Shown here: piece by piece, positions 37,172-45,612 of the stretch
Layout: every line of letters starts with the position of its first letter
Numbering within the stretch: position 1 is the stretch's first letter
Origin: JAIOZK01 sp964468645
GTDB taxonomy: Bacteria; Bacteroidota; Bacteroidia; Bacteroidales; JAIOZK01
DNA: 64,000 nt
Assembly: GCA_964468645.1 (NCBI GenBank)
Contig: CAYXUU010000019.1
Coordinates: 31,288 to 95,287 of the forward strand
Direction of reading: 5' to 3'
Program-made: the position numbers and the translations under genes
The notes under the pieces: model-generated
The model's database searches: none
What the model was told of the DNA's origin: nothing
What the model saw: only the letters and a program-made list of their open reading frames with translations

Positions 37172-38201
37172 ACTGTTTATTCATATCGGCCAGCCTAAAA
37201 CAGGTACAAGTGCTATTCAGGGTTTCTTAAATTATAATCGTGAGATTTTATCAAGAATACATAAGATCCTTTATCCAAACTTTGATAATAATGAATTTGA
37301 TAAGGGCTTGATGCATAATCATGCAATATTCTTTTCAGAGGCAAATCGTATAAAAGATTTTTATGGAAGTATTCATCGATTTAACGAATGTATTCACTAT
37401 TGCAGAAAAAGCAATATTTCAAAGATCGTCATAAGCAATGAAGGTTGGAGCTGGCAGTTCTGGCCCGGGCTTTTAAAAAGGATGATAGATACCACCGGAG
37501 TTGATTATAATATTATTGTCTATTTAAGAAGACAGGATAAATTCCTCGAGTCGGCATGGAAGCAATGGGGTCATAAGATCCCGGATTGCGGTAATATTCA
37601 GGCGTATATAAAAAAGATCGAACTCGATTGGTATAAGATATTGAAAATGTGGACAGAATATTTTGATCAGGATAAGTTTATTATCAGGACTTATGAGAAG
37701 TCACAGATCGGGGATGATATCGTAAAGGATTTTGCCAGCATCATTGGGATAGAAAAGTTAGCAGGTTTCAATACCCCTCCAGATACAACACTGAATACAA
37801 ATGCCGGATTTAACTGGGAGGTTGTAGAATTAATGAAACTTTCGAGGGGATTGTTAACAGATCAAAATGATAACAAGCTTCATAGTTTTATGAACAGAAT
37901 GTTGTCGGAATCATACAAAAAGAGGCCAATGGAGGAATATTCATTCCTTTCACCCAGGGAGAAACTTGATATAATCAGGCAATACGAGCAATCCAATAAC
38001 CTCATAGCAAAGGAGTTTCTGAATCAGAAGGAAGGGAATTTATTCAATGACCCTTTGCCCGACCCTGATCAGAAATGGATCCCCCATCCTGAATTCAAAA
38101 TTGAAAATTTGATCCCGATAATGATGGAGATCATGATAAATCAACAGGATCAAATTCAAGAGTTAAAGGTAAAACTACACAACATCTTCGGGAAGAAATA
38201 A
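37152..38201 (+). CDS. Sulfotransferase-like P-loop protein (KTGT family)
   Basis: ATG at 37152 gives 349 residues (MKENQIKLFIHIGQPKTGTSAIQ) and overlaps the upstream glycosyltransferase end by 20 bp; an ATG at 37101 would add 17 implausible residues. The P-loop is HIGQPKTGTSAIQGFL. The central motif is IIVYLRRQDKFLESAWKQW, which takes the place of the RDP..R 3'-phosphate motif of standard sulfotransferases. The C-terminal part carries FLSPREKLDIIRQYEQSN and LIAKEFLNQKEGNLF. Probable PAPS-dependent glycan sulfotransferase, by fold motif only. It is the intact relative of the pseudogene at 28725. Confidence 0.72.
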   Translation: MKENQIKLFIHIGQPKTGTSAIQGFLNYNREILSRIHKILYPNFDNNEFDKGLMHNHAIFFSEANRIKDFYGSIHRFNECIHYCRKSNISKIVISNEGWSWQFWPGLLKRMIDTTGVDYNIIVYLRRQDKFLESAWKQWGHKIPDCGNIQAYIKKIELDWYKILKMWTEYFDQDKFIIRTYEKSQIGDDIVKDFASIIGIEKLAGFNTPPDTTLNTNAGFNWEVVELMKLSRGLLTDQNDNKLHSFMNRMLSESYKKRPMEEYSFLSPREKLDIIRQYEQSNNLIAKEFLNQKEGNLFNDPLPDPDQKWIPHPEFKIENLIPIMMEIMINQQDQIQELKVKLHNIFGKK

Positions 38202-38202
38202 G

Positions 38203-39816
38203 ATGGCCAAAAGGCTATATATACATATTGGCGCCCACAAAACAGGCACAACAGCATTGCAGAATTCCCTTGCAATAAACAGAATTGCACTTCAAAGTGC
38301 AGGAATACTTTATCCTGGAAAGTCTGAGAACCACTATCAGATTGCACAGGAATTGAAAGTGATGGAAAGGCCTTCCCTGTATCAGGATACAAATTTGCAT
38401 GATGTTTTCACAGAGATCAATGGGAATTCTAATTCCTTTGAGAAGTTCGTTTTGAGTTCTGAAGGATTCTGGGAACTTCCTTCCCTGCCGAGGGTGAAGA
38501 TGCTACATGATGCCCTGGAATTCTATGAATTAAATTTTGAAGTAAGGATTGTCTTATATTGCCGGCGTCAGGATACCTGGCTTGAATCAGCATATCAACA
38601 ACAGGTTAAGCAGGCAAATGTCAGATCAGTTCAAAGCTTTAAGAAGTTTATTGAAAGTAAAAGGTTTTTTTCGTTGATAGACTATTACCGTATCATCAAG
38701 CTGTGGGCGGAGGTGTTCGGACATGAGAATATTATCGTTAGAATATATGATTCGAAGCGATTTACCGATGATCTTTTCAATGATTTCTATGGATTGCTGG
38801 AATTGCCCGGATCTGCAGATTTTATTAAACCATCTCCGGCCAGCTCAAATATTGGGCTGAAAGTTGAGACCGTTGAATTTCTTCGATTGATAAATTTATT
38901 GAAAGTAGAAAATGAGGATTACGAAAAAATCTTCAAGATCTTATCAGATTATGAACTCAAAACTGCAGGGAATTATAAATTTCTTAATGCAGAATTAGCT
39001 GAGGAAATTTTAGAACACTTTAAAGATTCCAACAAAAAACTGGCTGAAGAATATTTGGATGTCAAGGAAACAAGCCTGTTTATGTGTTCCCACAACAATG
39101 AGGGAAATATCCCTTTTGATCAGCCTGGGATTCATACTAAGCTCATCAGTGTAAAACTTGAGCTTATTGGCAATGCCAATAATAAACTTTTAATTAATCT
39201 ATACAGATTTCTTCTGGGCCAGTCTCATTTATCAGCAGAACCGGAGCGCGTAAGGCAAGCATTTTTAGCATCCATTGAAGGGATAATAAAACCTGATGAA
39301 AAAGCTGATGTGCTCCATGAGTTTAAACTGAGTGGCAATACTTCTTATTCAATTAAACAACAGTTTGATGATTCAAAAACAGTGATCAGGATTACCCCAA
39401 AGAATTTTTTCAGAAAGGTAGCTGGTTTTAGTAAGGATATTCAGGACAATGTGAAAACACAGAATGATCAAGTAATTATTACTTCCAGGGGCAGGGATCC
39501 CTATTTTAACATTGTTGGCCTGGCGGGTAAAAATATTAATGAAATATTGATCAGCATTTCCGTGGAAGTCCCTGAAGATACAATATTAAACATCTACTAT
39601 CAAACCAGAACCGATCCTAATTATTCGGATTCTAAGACTCTGAAACGTAATGTGTACAAAGGTAAAAACAAGCTTTATCTTAAATTGGATGAAAGTGATT
39701 TTAATGGAAATATGAGGATTGACCCTGGAATGGTAAAAGGTATTTATAAGCTTGATGGGATTTTTATAAAAGCAACACCGGACAAGAAGTATTCAAGGAG
39801 AGTAAAAAGGAAATAA
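38203..39816 (+). CDS. Sulfotransferase-like protein with extra C-terminal beta module
   Basis: A 537-residue protein one base downstream of the previous stop. Residues 1-290 are KTGT-family: YIHIGAHKTGTTALQNSL, VLSSEGFWELP, VLYCRRQDTWLESAYQQQV, and NKKLAEEYLDVKETSLF at the end. A further ~200 residues follow that the other family members lack. The last ~85 (EILISISVEVPEDTILNIYYQT ... FNGNMRIDPGMVKGIYKLDGIFIK) match the C-termini of the two AlgJ-like proteins at 42512 and 45613. The shared part looks like a beta-sandwich, perhaps glycan-binding or for complex assembly. The activity as a sulfotransferase is inferred. Confidence 0.74.
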   Translation: MAKRLYIHIGAHKTGTTALQNSLAINRIALQSAGILYPGKSENHYQIAQELKVMERPSLYQDTNLHDVFTEINGNSNSFEKFVLSSEGFWELPSLPRVKMLHDALEFYELNFEVRIVLYCRRQDTWLESAYQQQVKQANVRSVQSFKKFIESKRFFSLIDYYRIIKLWAEVFGHENIIVRIYDSKRFTDDLFNDFYGLLELPGSADFIKPSPASSNIGLKVETVEFLRLINLLKVENEDYEKIFKILSDYELKTAGNYKFLNAELAEEILEHFKDSNKKLAEEYLDVKETSLFMCSHNNEGNIPFDQPGIHTKLISVKLELIGNANNKLLINLYRFLLGQSHLSAEPERVRQAFLASIEGIIKPDEKADVLHEFKLSGNTSYSIKQQFDDSKTVIRITPKNFFRKVAGFSKDIQDNVKTQNDQVIITSRGRDPYFNIVGLAGKNINEILISISVEVPEDTILNIYYQTRTDPNYSDSKTLKRNVYKGKNKLYLKLDESDFNGNMRIDPGMVKGIYKLDGIFIKATPDKKYSRRVKRK

Positions 39817-39902
39817 TTAATGTTCACCTTTGATAATAAAGGATAAAGGTAAAGTCCTAATCAATTATTAAATCGCGGGTACTGTAAATACAAGAAAATG
39901 GC

Positions 39903-40994
39903 ATGATAAAATCCCTGTTAAATTTCCCGCGAAAAAAGAAAATAACAAAGGTGTTTTTGCATATTGGTATTCCCAAAACCGGATCTTCAAGTATTCAGCA
40001 TTCCCTTGGTAATTCAAAAGAACTCCTTAACCGGAATGGATTTTTATATCCTGTGTTTTCAATGGAAAAGAAAGGTATGCAAACTATTTATAATCATTCC
40101 GTACCCTTTGTTAGTTTATGCTGGGACAAGGAAAATAGTTACCACATTAATGTTAAGAATGGATTTACTACAAGGGATTCAGTTGCAATGCTTCATTCAA
40201 AATATATACATCAAATCAGGCAACAATTAAAAGAATTTAGAGGGGATAAGTTGATCGTCTCAGGAGAAGGATTGGTATACCTGGGTCAGGAAGGACTACA
40301 AAAACTAAGAAAATTACTTGTTGAATTAATAGGTAACACGGTTCACATTTCCATTATTGCGTACGTGAGACATCCGGTTAATTGGGCAAAAAGCATGATT
40401 CAACAAAGGGTACATGGCGGCCATCTTCTGGAAGATGCTTTGAAAAGATCAATTCCCAATGTTTCAAATATATTTCAGAATTCATTCGAGCGTTTTCTGC
40501 AGGTATTCCGGTACGATGAATTTAGAATTATGAGGTTCGAAGATACATTAGGGCACCCCTGTGGGCCTGTTGGGCAATTTTTATCCTTAATTGAATTCCC
40601 GGGGAAGCAACTTCCCCAGATGTGTATTTTACGTCAAAATGAGTCGCTTTGCACTGAGGCTGTTCAGGTTATTTCAGCAATAAACAATAAATACCCTATT
40701 ATAAAGGATGATAAACCAACTGAAATAAGGAAAGGTTTTAATCTTGATAATTTTTTTTCATTACCCGGCCAGCCGTTGAAATTGTCAATGGATCTTCAAA
40801 GGAAACTCTGGGATGCTTCAGAAAGTGACAGGGAGTGGCTTTACCAGCACTTTAACATCCAGCCCTGGCAATTTTCTGAGGACGAGGAATATGACCCCGG
40901 GAAATTGTGGCAGGAAGATAGCAAAACTTATCTTCAGGGTATTCTTCCTGATTACCCTGAACCCATTCAAAATGTTATGAAAGGATTTCTTTAA
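39903..40994 (+). CDS. Sulfotransferase-like P-loop protein, divergent KTGS member
   Basis: A 363-residue protein with a Lys-rich start (NFPRKKKITK) and P-loop FLHIGIPKTGSSSIQHSL (about 18-35). The region VSGEGLVYLGQEGL and the 3'-phosphate-type motif ISIIAYVRHPVNWAKSMIQQRV follow; here RHP replaces the RRQD of its relatives, closer to standard sulfotransferases. The C-terminal SN..iA..yl block of the family is not recognisable. The gene lies 86 bp downstream of the previous one and 41 bp before the first MBOAT gene. Probable carbohydrate sulfotransferase. Confidence 0.7.
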   Translation: MIKSLLNFPRKKKITKVFLHIGIPKTGSSSIQHSLGNSKELLNRNGFLYPVFSMEKKGMQTIYNHSVPFVSLCWDKENSYHINVKNGFTTRDSVAMLHSKYIHQIRQQLKEFRGDKLIVSGEGLVYLGQEGLQKLRKLLVELIGNTVHISIIAYVRHPVNWAKSMIQQRVHGGHLLEDALKRSIPNVSNIFQNSFERFLQVFRYDEFRIMRFEDTLGHPCGPVGQFLSLIEFPGKQLPQMCILRQNESLCTEAVQVISAINNKYPIIKDDKPTEIRKGFNLDNFFSLPGQPLKLSMDLQRKLWDASESDREWLYQHFNIQPWQFSEDEEYDPGKLWQEDSKTYLQGILPDYPEPIQNVMKGFL

Positions 40995-41035
40995 ACAGAA
41001 TTGTTGCAGGATTTTGGGTTTAATGATCGACATAC

Positions 41036-42505
41036 ATGGTATTTAGTTCCATCATCTTCCTGTTTGGATTTCTTCCTGTCGTATTATTGATTTTCCATGT
41101 TCTGGGAAAGAAATTGCGATTACCATTCCTGCTGATCAGTAGTTTGTTTTTTTACTTTTTCGGCGAAAACTACCTGGTATGGATCATCCTTTCATCAACC
41201 ATTATTGACTATTGTTGTGCATTACTTATTTCCGGCGGATTTCAAAAAGGGGGTATAAAGAAACTGGAGCCGGGAGGGAATCGAACCAGGATTCAGAAGT
41301 TAGGTTTAATACTGTCTATCGTTTCTAATCTTTGCTTTCTTGGATTTTTTAAATATTTCAATTTTTTTATTGATAGTTTTAATGAAACACTAACATTATT
41401 ACACCTGCAGCATTTACGACTGGAGGATGTAATAACAATAACACTTCCACTCGGTATCAGTTTTTATACCTTTCAGTCGATGAGTTATACCATAGATGTT
41501 TACCGGGGACGCGTAACAGCCAACCGGAGTTTACTCAGATTTGCCTCTTATGTAACCATGTTCCCTCAATTGATCGCAGGACCTATTGTCAGGTATTCCC
41601 ATATCGAGCAGCAACTAAAAGATCACAGGATTACAGCTGATAACTTTGCTGAAGGCATCAGGCGATTCATTATTGGACTGGCAAAGAAAGTCATTCTTGC
41701 AAATACGATGGCACGAGTAGCTGATAGGGTATTTGCTTTGAATCCGGATGAACTTACCACAGGGGTCGCATGGTTGGGAGTTGTTGCATTTGCCCTGCAG
41801 GTATATTTTGATTTCTCAGGATATTCATGCATGGCCATTGGACTCGGTAAAATGCTTGGCTTTAATTTCCCTGAAAATTTTAATTACCCCTATATCTCAA
41901 AATCAATAAAAGAGTTCTGGCAAAGATGGCACATCACTCTTTCAACCTGGTTCCGTGATTATTTGTATTTCCCACTTGGAGGAAGTAAACATGGCATATT
42001 TAAAACCTATCGTAATCTTATTATCGTATTCTTCCTGTGCGGACTTTGGCATGGCGCGAGCTGGAATTATGTGCTCTGGGGATTATATAACGGGATTTTC
42101 CTGGTGCTTGAAAGAACCAGGTTTGGATTATGGTTATCAAGATTGCCAGCCTTCCTGCAACATATTTATGCAATGTTATCCTTCGTATTAGGCCTGGTCA
42201 TTTTCAGGGCAAATACACTTGCTCATTCCTGGCAATACCTTAAAACAATGTTTGTGCTAAAACCTGATAAAAAGTATCTCATTTATGAAATTTTACAGAC
42301 TGATATAGTTTTAGCCTTTCTATTTGGCTTTATATTCTCAACGCCGGTTTTTCTAATCCTGATAAGAAAGATGGAGACCTTAAAACCATCAATAAAACCT
42401 GTTATCGATGTCTCATATATGATAGCATTATTTGGGTTGTTTATTTTTTGTGCTATGGGTCTTGCATCAGGTACCTATAATCCATTTATTTATTTCCGGT
42501 TTTGA
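41036..42505 (+). CDS. MBOAT O-acyltransferase (AlgI/DltB-like), copy 1
   Basis: A 489-residue polytopic protein of the membrane-bound O-acyltransferase family that passes acetyl groups across the membrane for polysaccharide O-acetylation. Landmarks are MVFSSIIFLFGFLPVVLLIF (first helix), ITLPLGISFYTFQSMSYTIDVYRG, MFPQLIAGPIVRY, FWQRWHITLSTWFRDYLYFPLGG and LCGLWHGASWNYVLWG, which holds the conserved active-site His. It is followed after 6 bp by an AlgJ/DltD-like gene; that pairing is the standard O-acetylation unit. A second MBOAT/AlgJ-like pair lies directly downstream. Confidence 0.92.
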   Translation: MVFSSIIFLFGFLPVVLLIFHVLGKKLRLPFLLISSLFFYFFGENYLVWIILSSTIIDYCCALLISGGFQKGGIKKLEPGGNRTRIQKLGLILSIVSNLCFLGFFKYFNFFIDSFNETLTLLHLQHLRLEDVITITLPLGISFYTFQSMSYTIDVYRGRVTANRSLLRFASYVTMFPQLIAGPIVRYSHIEQQLKDHRITADNFAEGIRRFIIGLAKKVILANTMARVADRVFALNPDELTTGVAWLGVVAFALQVYFDFSGYSCMAIGLGKMLGFNFPENFNYPYISKSIKEFWQRWHITLSTWFRDYLYFPLGGSKHGIFKTYRNLIIVFFLCGLWHGASWNYVLWGLYNGIFLVLERTRFGLWLSRLPAFLQHIYAMLSFVLGLVIFRANTLAHSWQYLKTMFVLKPDKKYLIYEILQTDIVLAFLFGFIFSTPVFLILIRKMETLKPSIKPVIDVSYMIALFGLFIFCAMGLASGTYNPFIYFRF

Positions 42506-42511
42506 AATTGA

Positions 42512-44104
42512 ATGATGAATAGATTAACACTTTATTACATATTGATATTTTGCATGCTGATTGCAGTGCCGATTACTGCAAATTTGTTCTCATACGAGAG
42601 TAAATTTCCTGGAAAATTTAACATGTTGCGCCAGAATCAAAAAATACGGTATAAGCCAATTAAATGGGATAAAGAGGGGGTTGTTCATTATTTGTCAAAC
42701 CTTAATAGCTGGTATTCAGATAATTTTGGTTTCAGGAATGAGCTGGTAAAGCTTAATTCATTAGCATACAGCATTATAAATACTTCAGCGATCCCTGATA
42801 AAGTAATCATGGGCAGGAACAATTTTTTGTTTGCAGGTAACATTATGGGAAATGCAGTGTCCCAGCATCAGGGAATTGATACATTTTGCATTGAGGAACT
42901 GGATAGATATCATCAGAACCTGGCTACTGTAAAAGATTTTTTTAATGAAAGAGGGGTCAAGTTCTATATGACCATCGTACCGGGGAAACATTCCATTTAT
43001 GATGATTACCTTCCGGTTTATGCACGTAAATACTTTCCTGATCGTTATGATCAAATCATTAGCTTTGGCAATGGGGAACTTGATATTATTGACCTGAGGG
43101 AGATATTGCTTGAGGCCAGGGAACAATATGGAGATCTTGTATATAACAAATCTGATACACATTGGTCGAAGCTAGGCGCATACTTCGCATATTTGAAAAT
43201 TATTTCCAGGATTAAAGAGGATTTCCCGGATTTACGTCCACTGACATTGAAAGATTTTGAAGTTAGGGAAAATAATGTTGGTATGGACCTGGCCTATAAA
43301 TTAAATTTATGTAACCGGATTGATGATTATTCTGATTCACTGATTTTTTATGAGCTACTCGATACGCTCGAACGTATTGAATTTGATGGCACTGTAACTA
43401 AACTATTACCATATGAAGTGATTCCGGATCATGAAAGTACTATAGTTGTAAATAAAAATAAGAAGCTTACCATTTTAATTATCAAAGATTCATTCTCGGT
43501 TAACTTGTCTTATTTGTTAAATCAAAATTTTTGTAAAATTATTTATATAAAACGCTCCTCAGGAAAAACACGTGAAATGACAGACCTTGTAAAAGAATTC
43601 TCACCAGATATTGTATTATTCGAGGTAGGCGAAAGAAAACTCAATAAGGAAATTCTTGATCCTGAACCCTGGTATGATTTAGAGACTTTTCATAATGCTG
43701 AAACCTCTCTGAAACTGAATGGCAAGGAAATCCTTGAATTTGTTAAGGCTAAATCCAATCTACAGGTTATAAATAGAAGCAGGGACAACCTGAGTTTTCG
43801 AATACCTGAAAATAAAAGATCTAGTATTAGTTTTAATAAATTCAATTTAGCACCAGCATCAAGTTATATGATAAGAGTGAAAATTCATTCCCCCCAACAA
43901 ACGATCTCGAAATTATTTTTTACAATAGCAGGTCAAAAGAGATTTACAAGGGATAATTCAGTCGTTTTAAAGATTCAAAAGGGCTGGAACCAGGTAATTT
44001 ATAAAATTGATCACAGGAATCTGGCAGGAGTGTTCAGATATGATCCATCATACAGGAAAGGTATTTATCAAATTGAAAGTATTGAAATAAAGTATATTAA
44101 ATAA
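42512..44104 (+). CDS. AlgJ/AlgX/DltD-like SGNH O-acetylation protein, copy 1
   Basis: A 530-residue protein with an N-terminal membrane anchor (TLYYILIFCMLIAVPITANLF) and a periplasmic SGNH-type catalytic domain. Candidate catalytic residues are Asp215 and His217 in SDTHWSKLGAY and Ser327 in IIKDSFSVNL, matching the D.H...S arrangement of AlgJ/AlgX. It should take acetyl from the MBOAT partner and transfer it to the glycan. The C-terminal ~80 residues (YMIRVKIHSPQQTISKLFFT ... FRYDPSYRKGIYQIESIEIK) form a module shared with the second copy and with the sulfotransferase-like protein at 38203. Confidence 0.86.
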   Translation: MMNRLTLYYILIFCMLIAVPITANLFSYESKFPGKFNMLRQNQKIRYKPIKWDKEGVVHYLSNLNSWYSDNFGFRNELVKLNSLAYSIINTSAIPDKVIMGRNNFLFAGNIMGNAVSQHQGIDTFCIEELDRYHQNLATVKDFFNERGVKFYMTIVPGKHSIYDDYLPVYARKYFPDRYDQIISFGNGELDIIDLREILLEAREQYGDLVYNKSDTHWSKLGAYFAYLKIISRIKEDFPDLRPLTLKDFEVRENNVGMDLAYKLNLCNRIDDYSDSLIFYELLDTLERIEFDGTVTKLLPYEVIPDHESTIVVNKNKKLTILIIKDSFSVNLSYLLNQNFCKIIYIKRSSGKTREMTDLVKEFSPDIVLFEVGERKLNKEILDPEPWYDLETFHNAETSLKLNGKEILEFVKAKSNLQVINRSRDNLSFRIPENKRSSISFNKFNLAPASSYMIRVKIHSPQQTISKLFFTIAGQKRFTRDNSVVLKIQKGWNQVIYKIDHRNLAGVFRYDPSYRKGIYQIESIEIKYIK

Positions 44105-44112
44105 TTTATACC

Positions 44113-45582
44113 ACGGTATTTAGTTCCATCATATTCCTTTTCGGTTTTCTTCCCCTGATATTGTTATTCTATTATATCCTGGGGAAAAGACTGCATTTGC
44201 CATTTTTGCTACTCGGTAGTTTATTATTCTATTTCTTTGGTGAGAATTATCTGATCTGGATAATTATTACCTCTATCCTTGTTAACTACTTAAGCGCATT
44301 AATGATTGGAGGAGGAATTAAAAAAGGACCGGTTAATAGACTTGATTCAAATAGTAAGCGCTCAAACGTTCAAAAGCTTGGATTGATTCTATCTATTGTG
44401 GCAAATCTGTCATTTCTTGGATTTTTTAAGTATTACAATTTCTTTATTGATAATTTTAACGATGCCCTGACATTAGTCAACTTACAGGGCCTGAGATTAA
44501 ATGATGTTGTAACAATTACCCTTCCACTTGGGATAAGTTTCTATACCTTCCAGGCAATGAGTTATACCATCGATGTTTACCGGGGTAAAGTTGCAGCTAA
44601 CCGTAATTTACTGAAAATAGCTACTTATATTACCATGTTTCCTCAACTGGTAGCCGGACCCATCGTCAGGTATGTAGATATTGAAAACCAGTTGAATAAC
44701 CACAAAGTTAGGGTAGATCAGTTTGTTGAAGGGATAAAACGTTTTATCATTGGACTTGCCAAAAAGGTATTAATTGCGAATACAATGGCAAAAGTAGTCG
44801 ATCATGTTTTTGAACTAAGCGGTAATGATCTCACAACAGGAGTGGCATGGATAGGTGTATTCGCATACAGCTTCCAAATATATTTTGACTTTTCAGGGTA
44901 TTCCTGCATGGCAATTGGTATTGGAAAAATGCTGGGATTTGATTTCCCGGAGAACTTTAACTACCCATATATATCCAGGTCAATTAAAGAATTCTGGAGG
45001 AGATGGCATATATCGCTTTCAATTTGGTTCAGGGATTATTTATATTTCTCTCTTGGTGGTAGTCGGGATGGCAAATATAAAACCTACCGAAACCTGATCA
45101 TTGTATTCTTCCTTTGTGGATTATGGCATGGGGCAAGCTGGAATTTTGTGATCTGGGGATTGTTCCACGGTATATTCCTGGTGCTGGAAAGAACCGGCTT
45201 TGGCAGATTACTGTCAAAGATCCCGTCATTTTTTCAGCATTTTTATGTTTTGTTAATTGTTATGATAGGATGGGTATTCTTCAGATCTGATGACCTTTCC
45301 GGCTCTTTAAACTACCTTGAGAAAATGTTTGCCTTCAAATCTGATGATATATACCTGGTCCGTGAACTTCTACAGGCCGATGTTATTATTGCGTTAATAG
45401 CCGGGTTTATATTTTCAACCCCGGTAATGCTTAAATTTATGAATATTATGAATTCCAGCCGTTCAAATATAAGGCCTGTTCTTGAACTATCATTCATGAT
45501 ATTTCTCTTTGGCCTTTTTGTTATTTGTGCAATGAGCCTGTCAGCTGGTACCTATAATCCATTTATATATTTCAGGTTTTAA
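44113..45582 (+). CDS. MBOAT O-acyltransferase, copy 2, with ACG at the start position
   Basis: Close paralogue of the MBOAT at 41036 with the same landmarks (GISFYTFQAMSYTIDVYRG, MFPQLVAGPIVRY, FWRRWHISLSIWFRDYLYF, CGLWHGASWNFVIWG). From 44113 the frame aligns to copy 1 from its first residue and gives exactly 489 codons, but the first codon is ACG instead of ATG. The nearest in-frame stop upstream is TAA at 44098-44100; in between only ATA and ATT could serve as rare starts. The first common alternative start is TTG at 44161, which would remove 16 residues of the first helix. Expression is therefore uncertain, although the rest of the gene is intact. Confidence 0.82.
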   Translation, partial: TVFSSIIFLFGFLPLILLFYYILGKRLHLPFLLLGSLLFYFFGENYLIWIIITSILVNYLSALMIGGGIKKGPVNRLDSNSKRSNVQKLGLILSIVANLSFLGFFKYYNFFIDNFNDALTLVNLQGLRLNDVVTITLPLGISFYTFQAMSYTIDVYRGKVAANRNLLKIATYITMFPQLVAGPIVRYVDIENQLNNHKVRVDQFVEGIKRFIIGLAKKVLIANTMAKVVDHVFELSGNDLTTGVAWIGVFAYSFQIYFDFSGYSCMAIGIGKMLGFDFPENFNYPYISRSIKEFWRRWHISLSIWFRDYLYFSLGGSRDGKYKTYRNLIIVFFLCGLWHGASWNFVIWGLFHGIFLVLERTGFGRLLSKIPSFFQHFYVLLIVMIGWVFFRSDDLSGSLNYLEKMFAFKSDDIYLVRELLQADVIIALIAGFIFSTPVMLKFMNIMNSSRSNIRPVLELSFMIFLFGLFVICAMSLSAGTYNPFIYFRF

Positions 45583-45612
45583 ACATGTTGCCTTAATAGA
45601 ATAGTTACACTT

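Noticed and set aside
39827..39842. Hairpin CCTTT...AAAGG between two sulfotransferase-like genes as a terminator
   Set aside because: The stem is only 5 bp, AT-rich and without a T run, so it is within chance expectation for this DNA.
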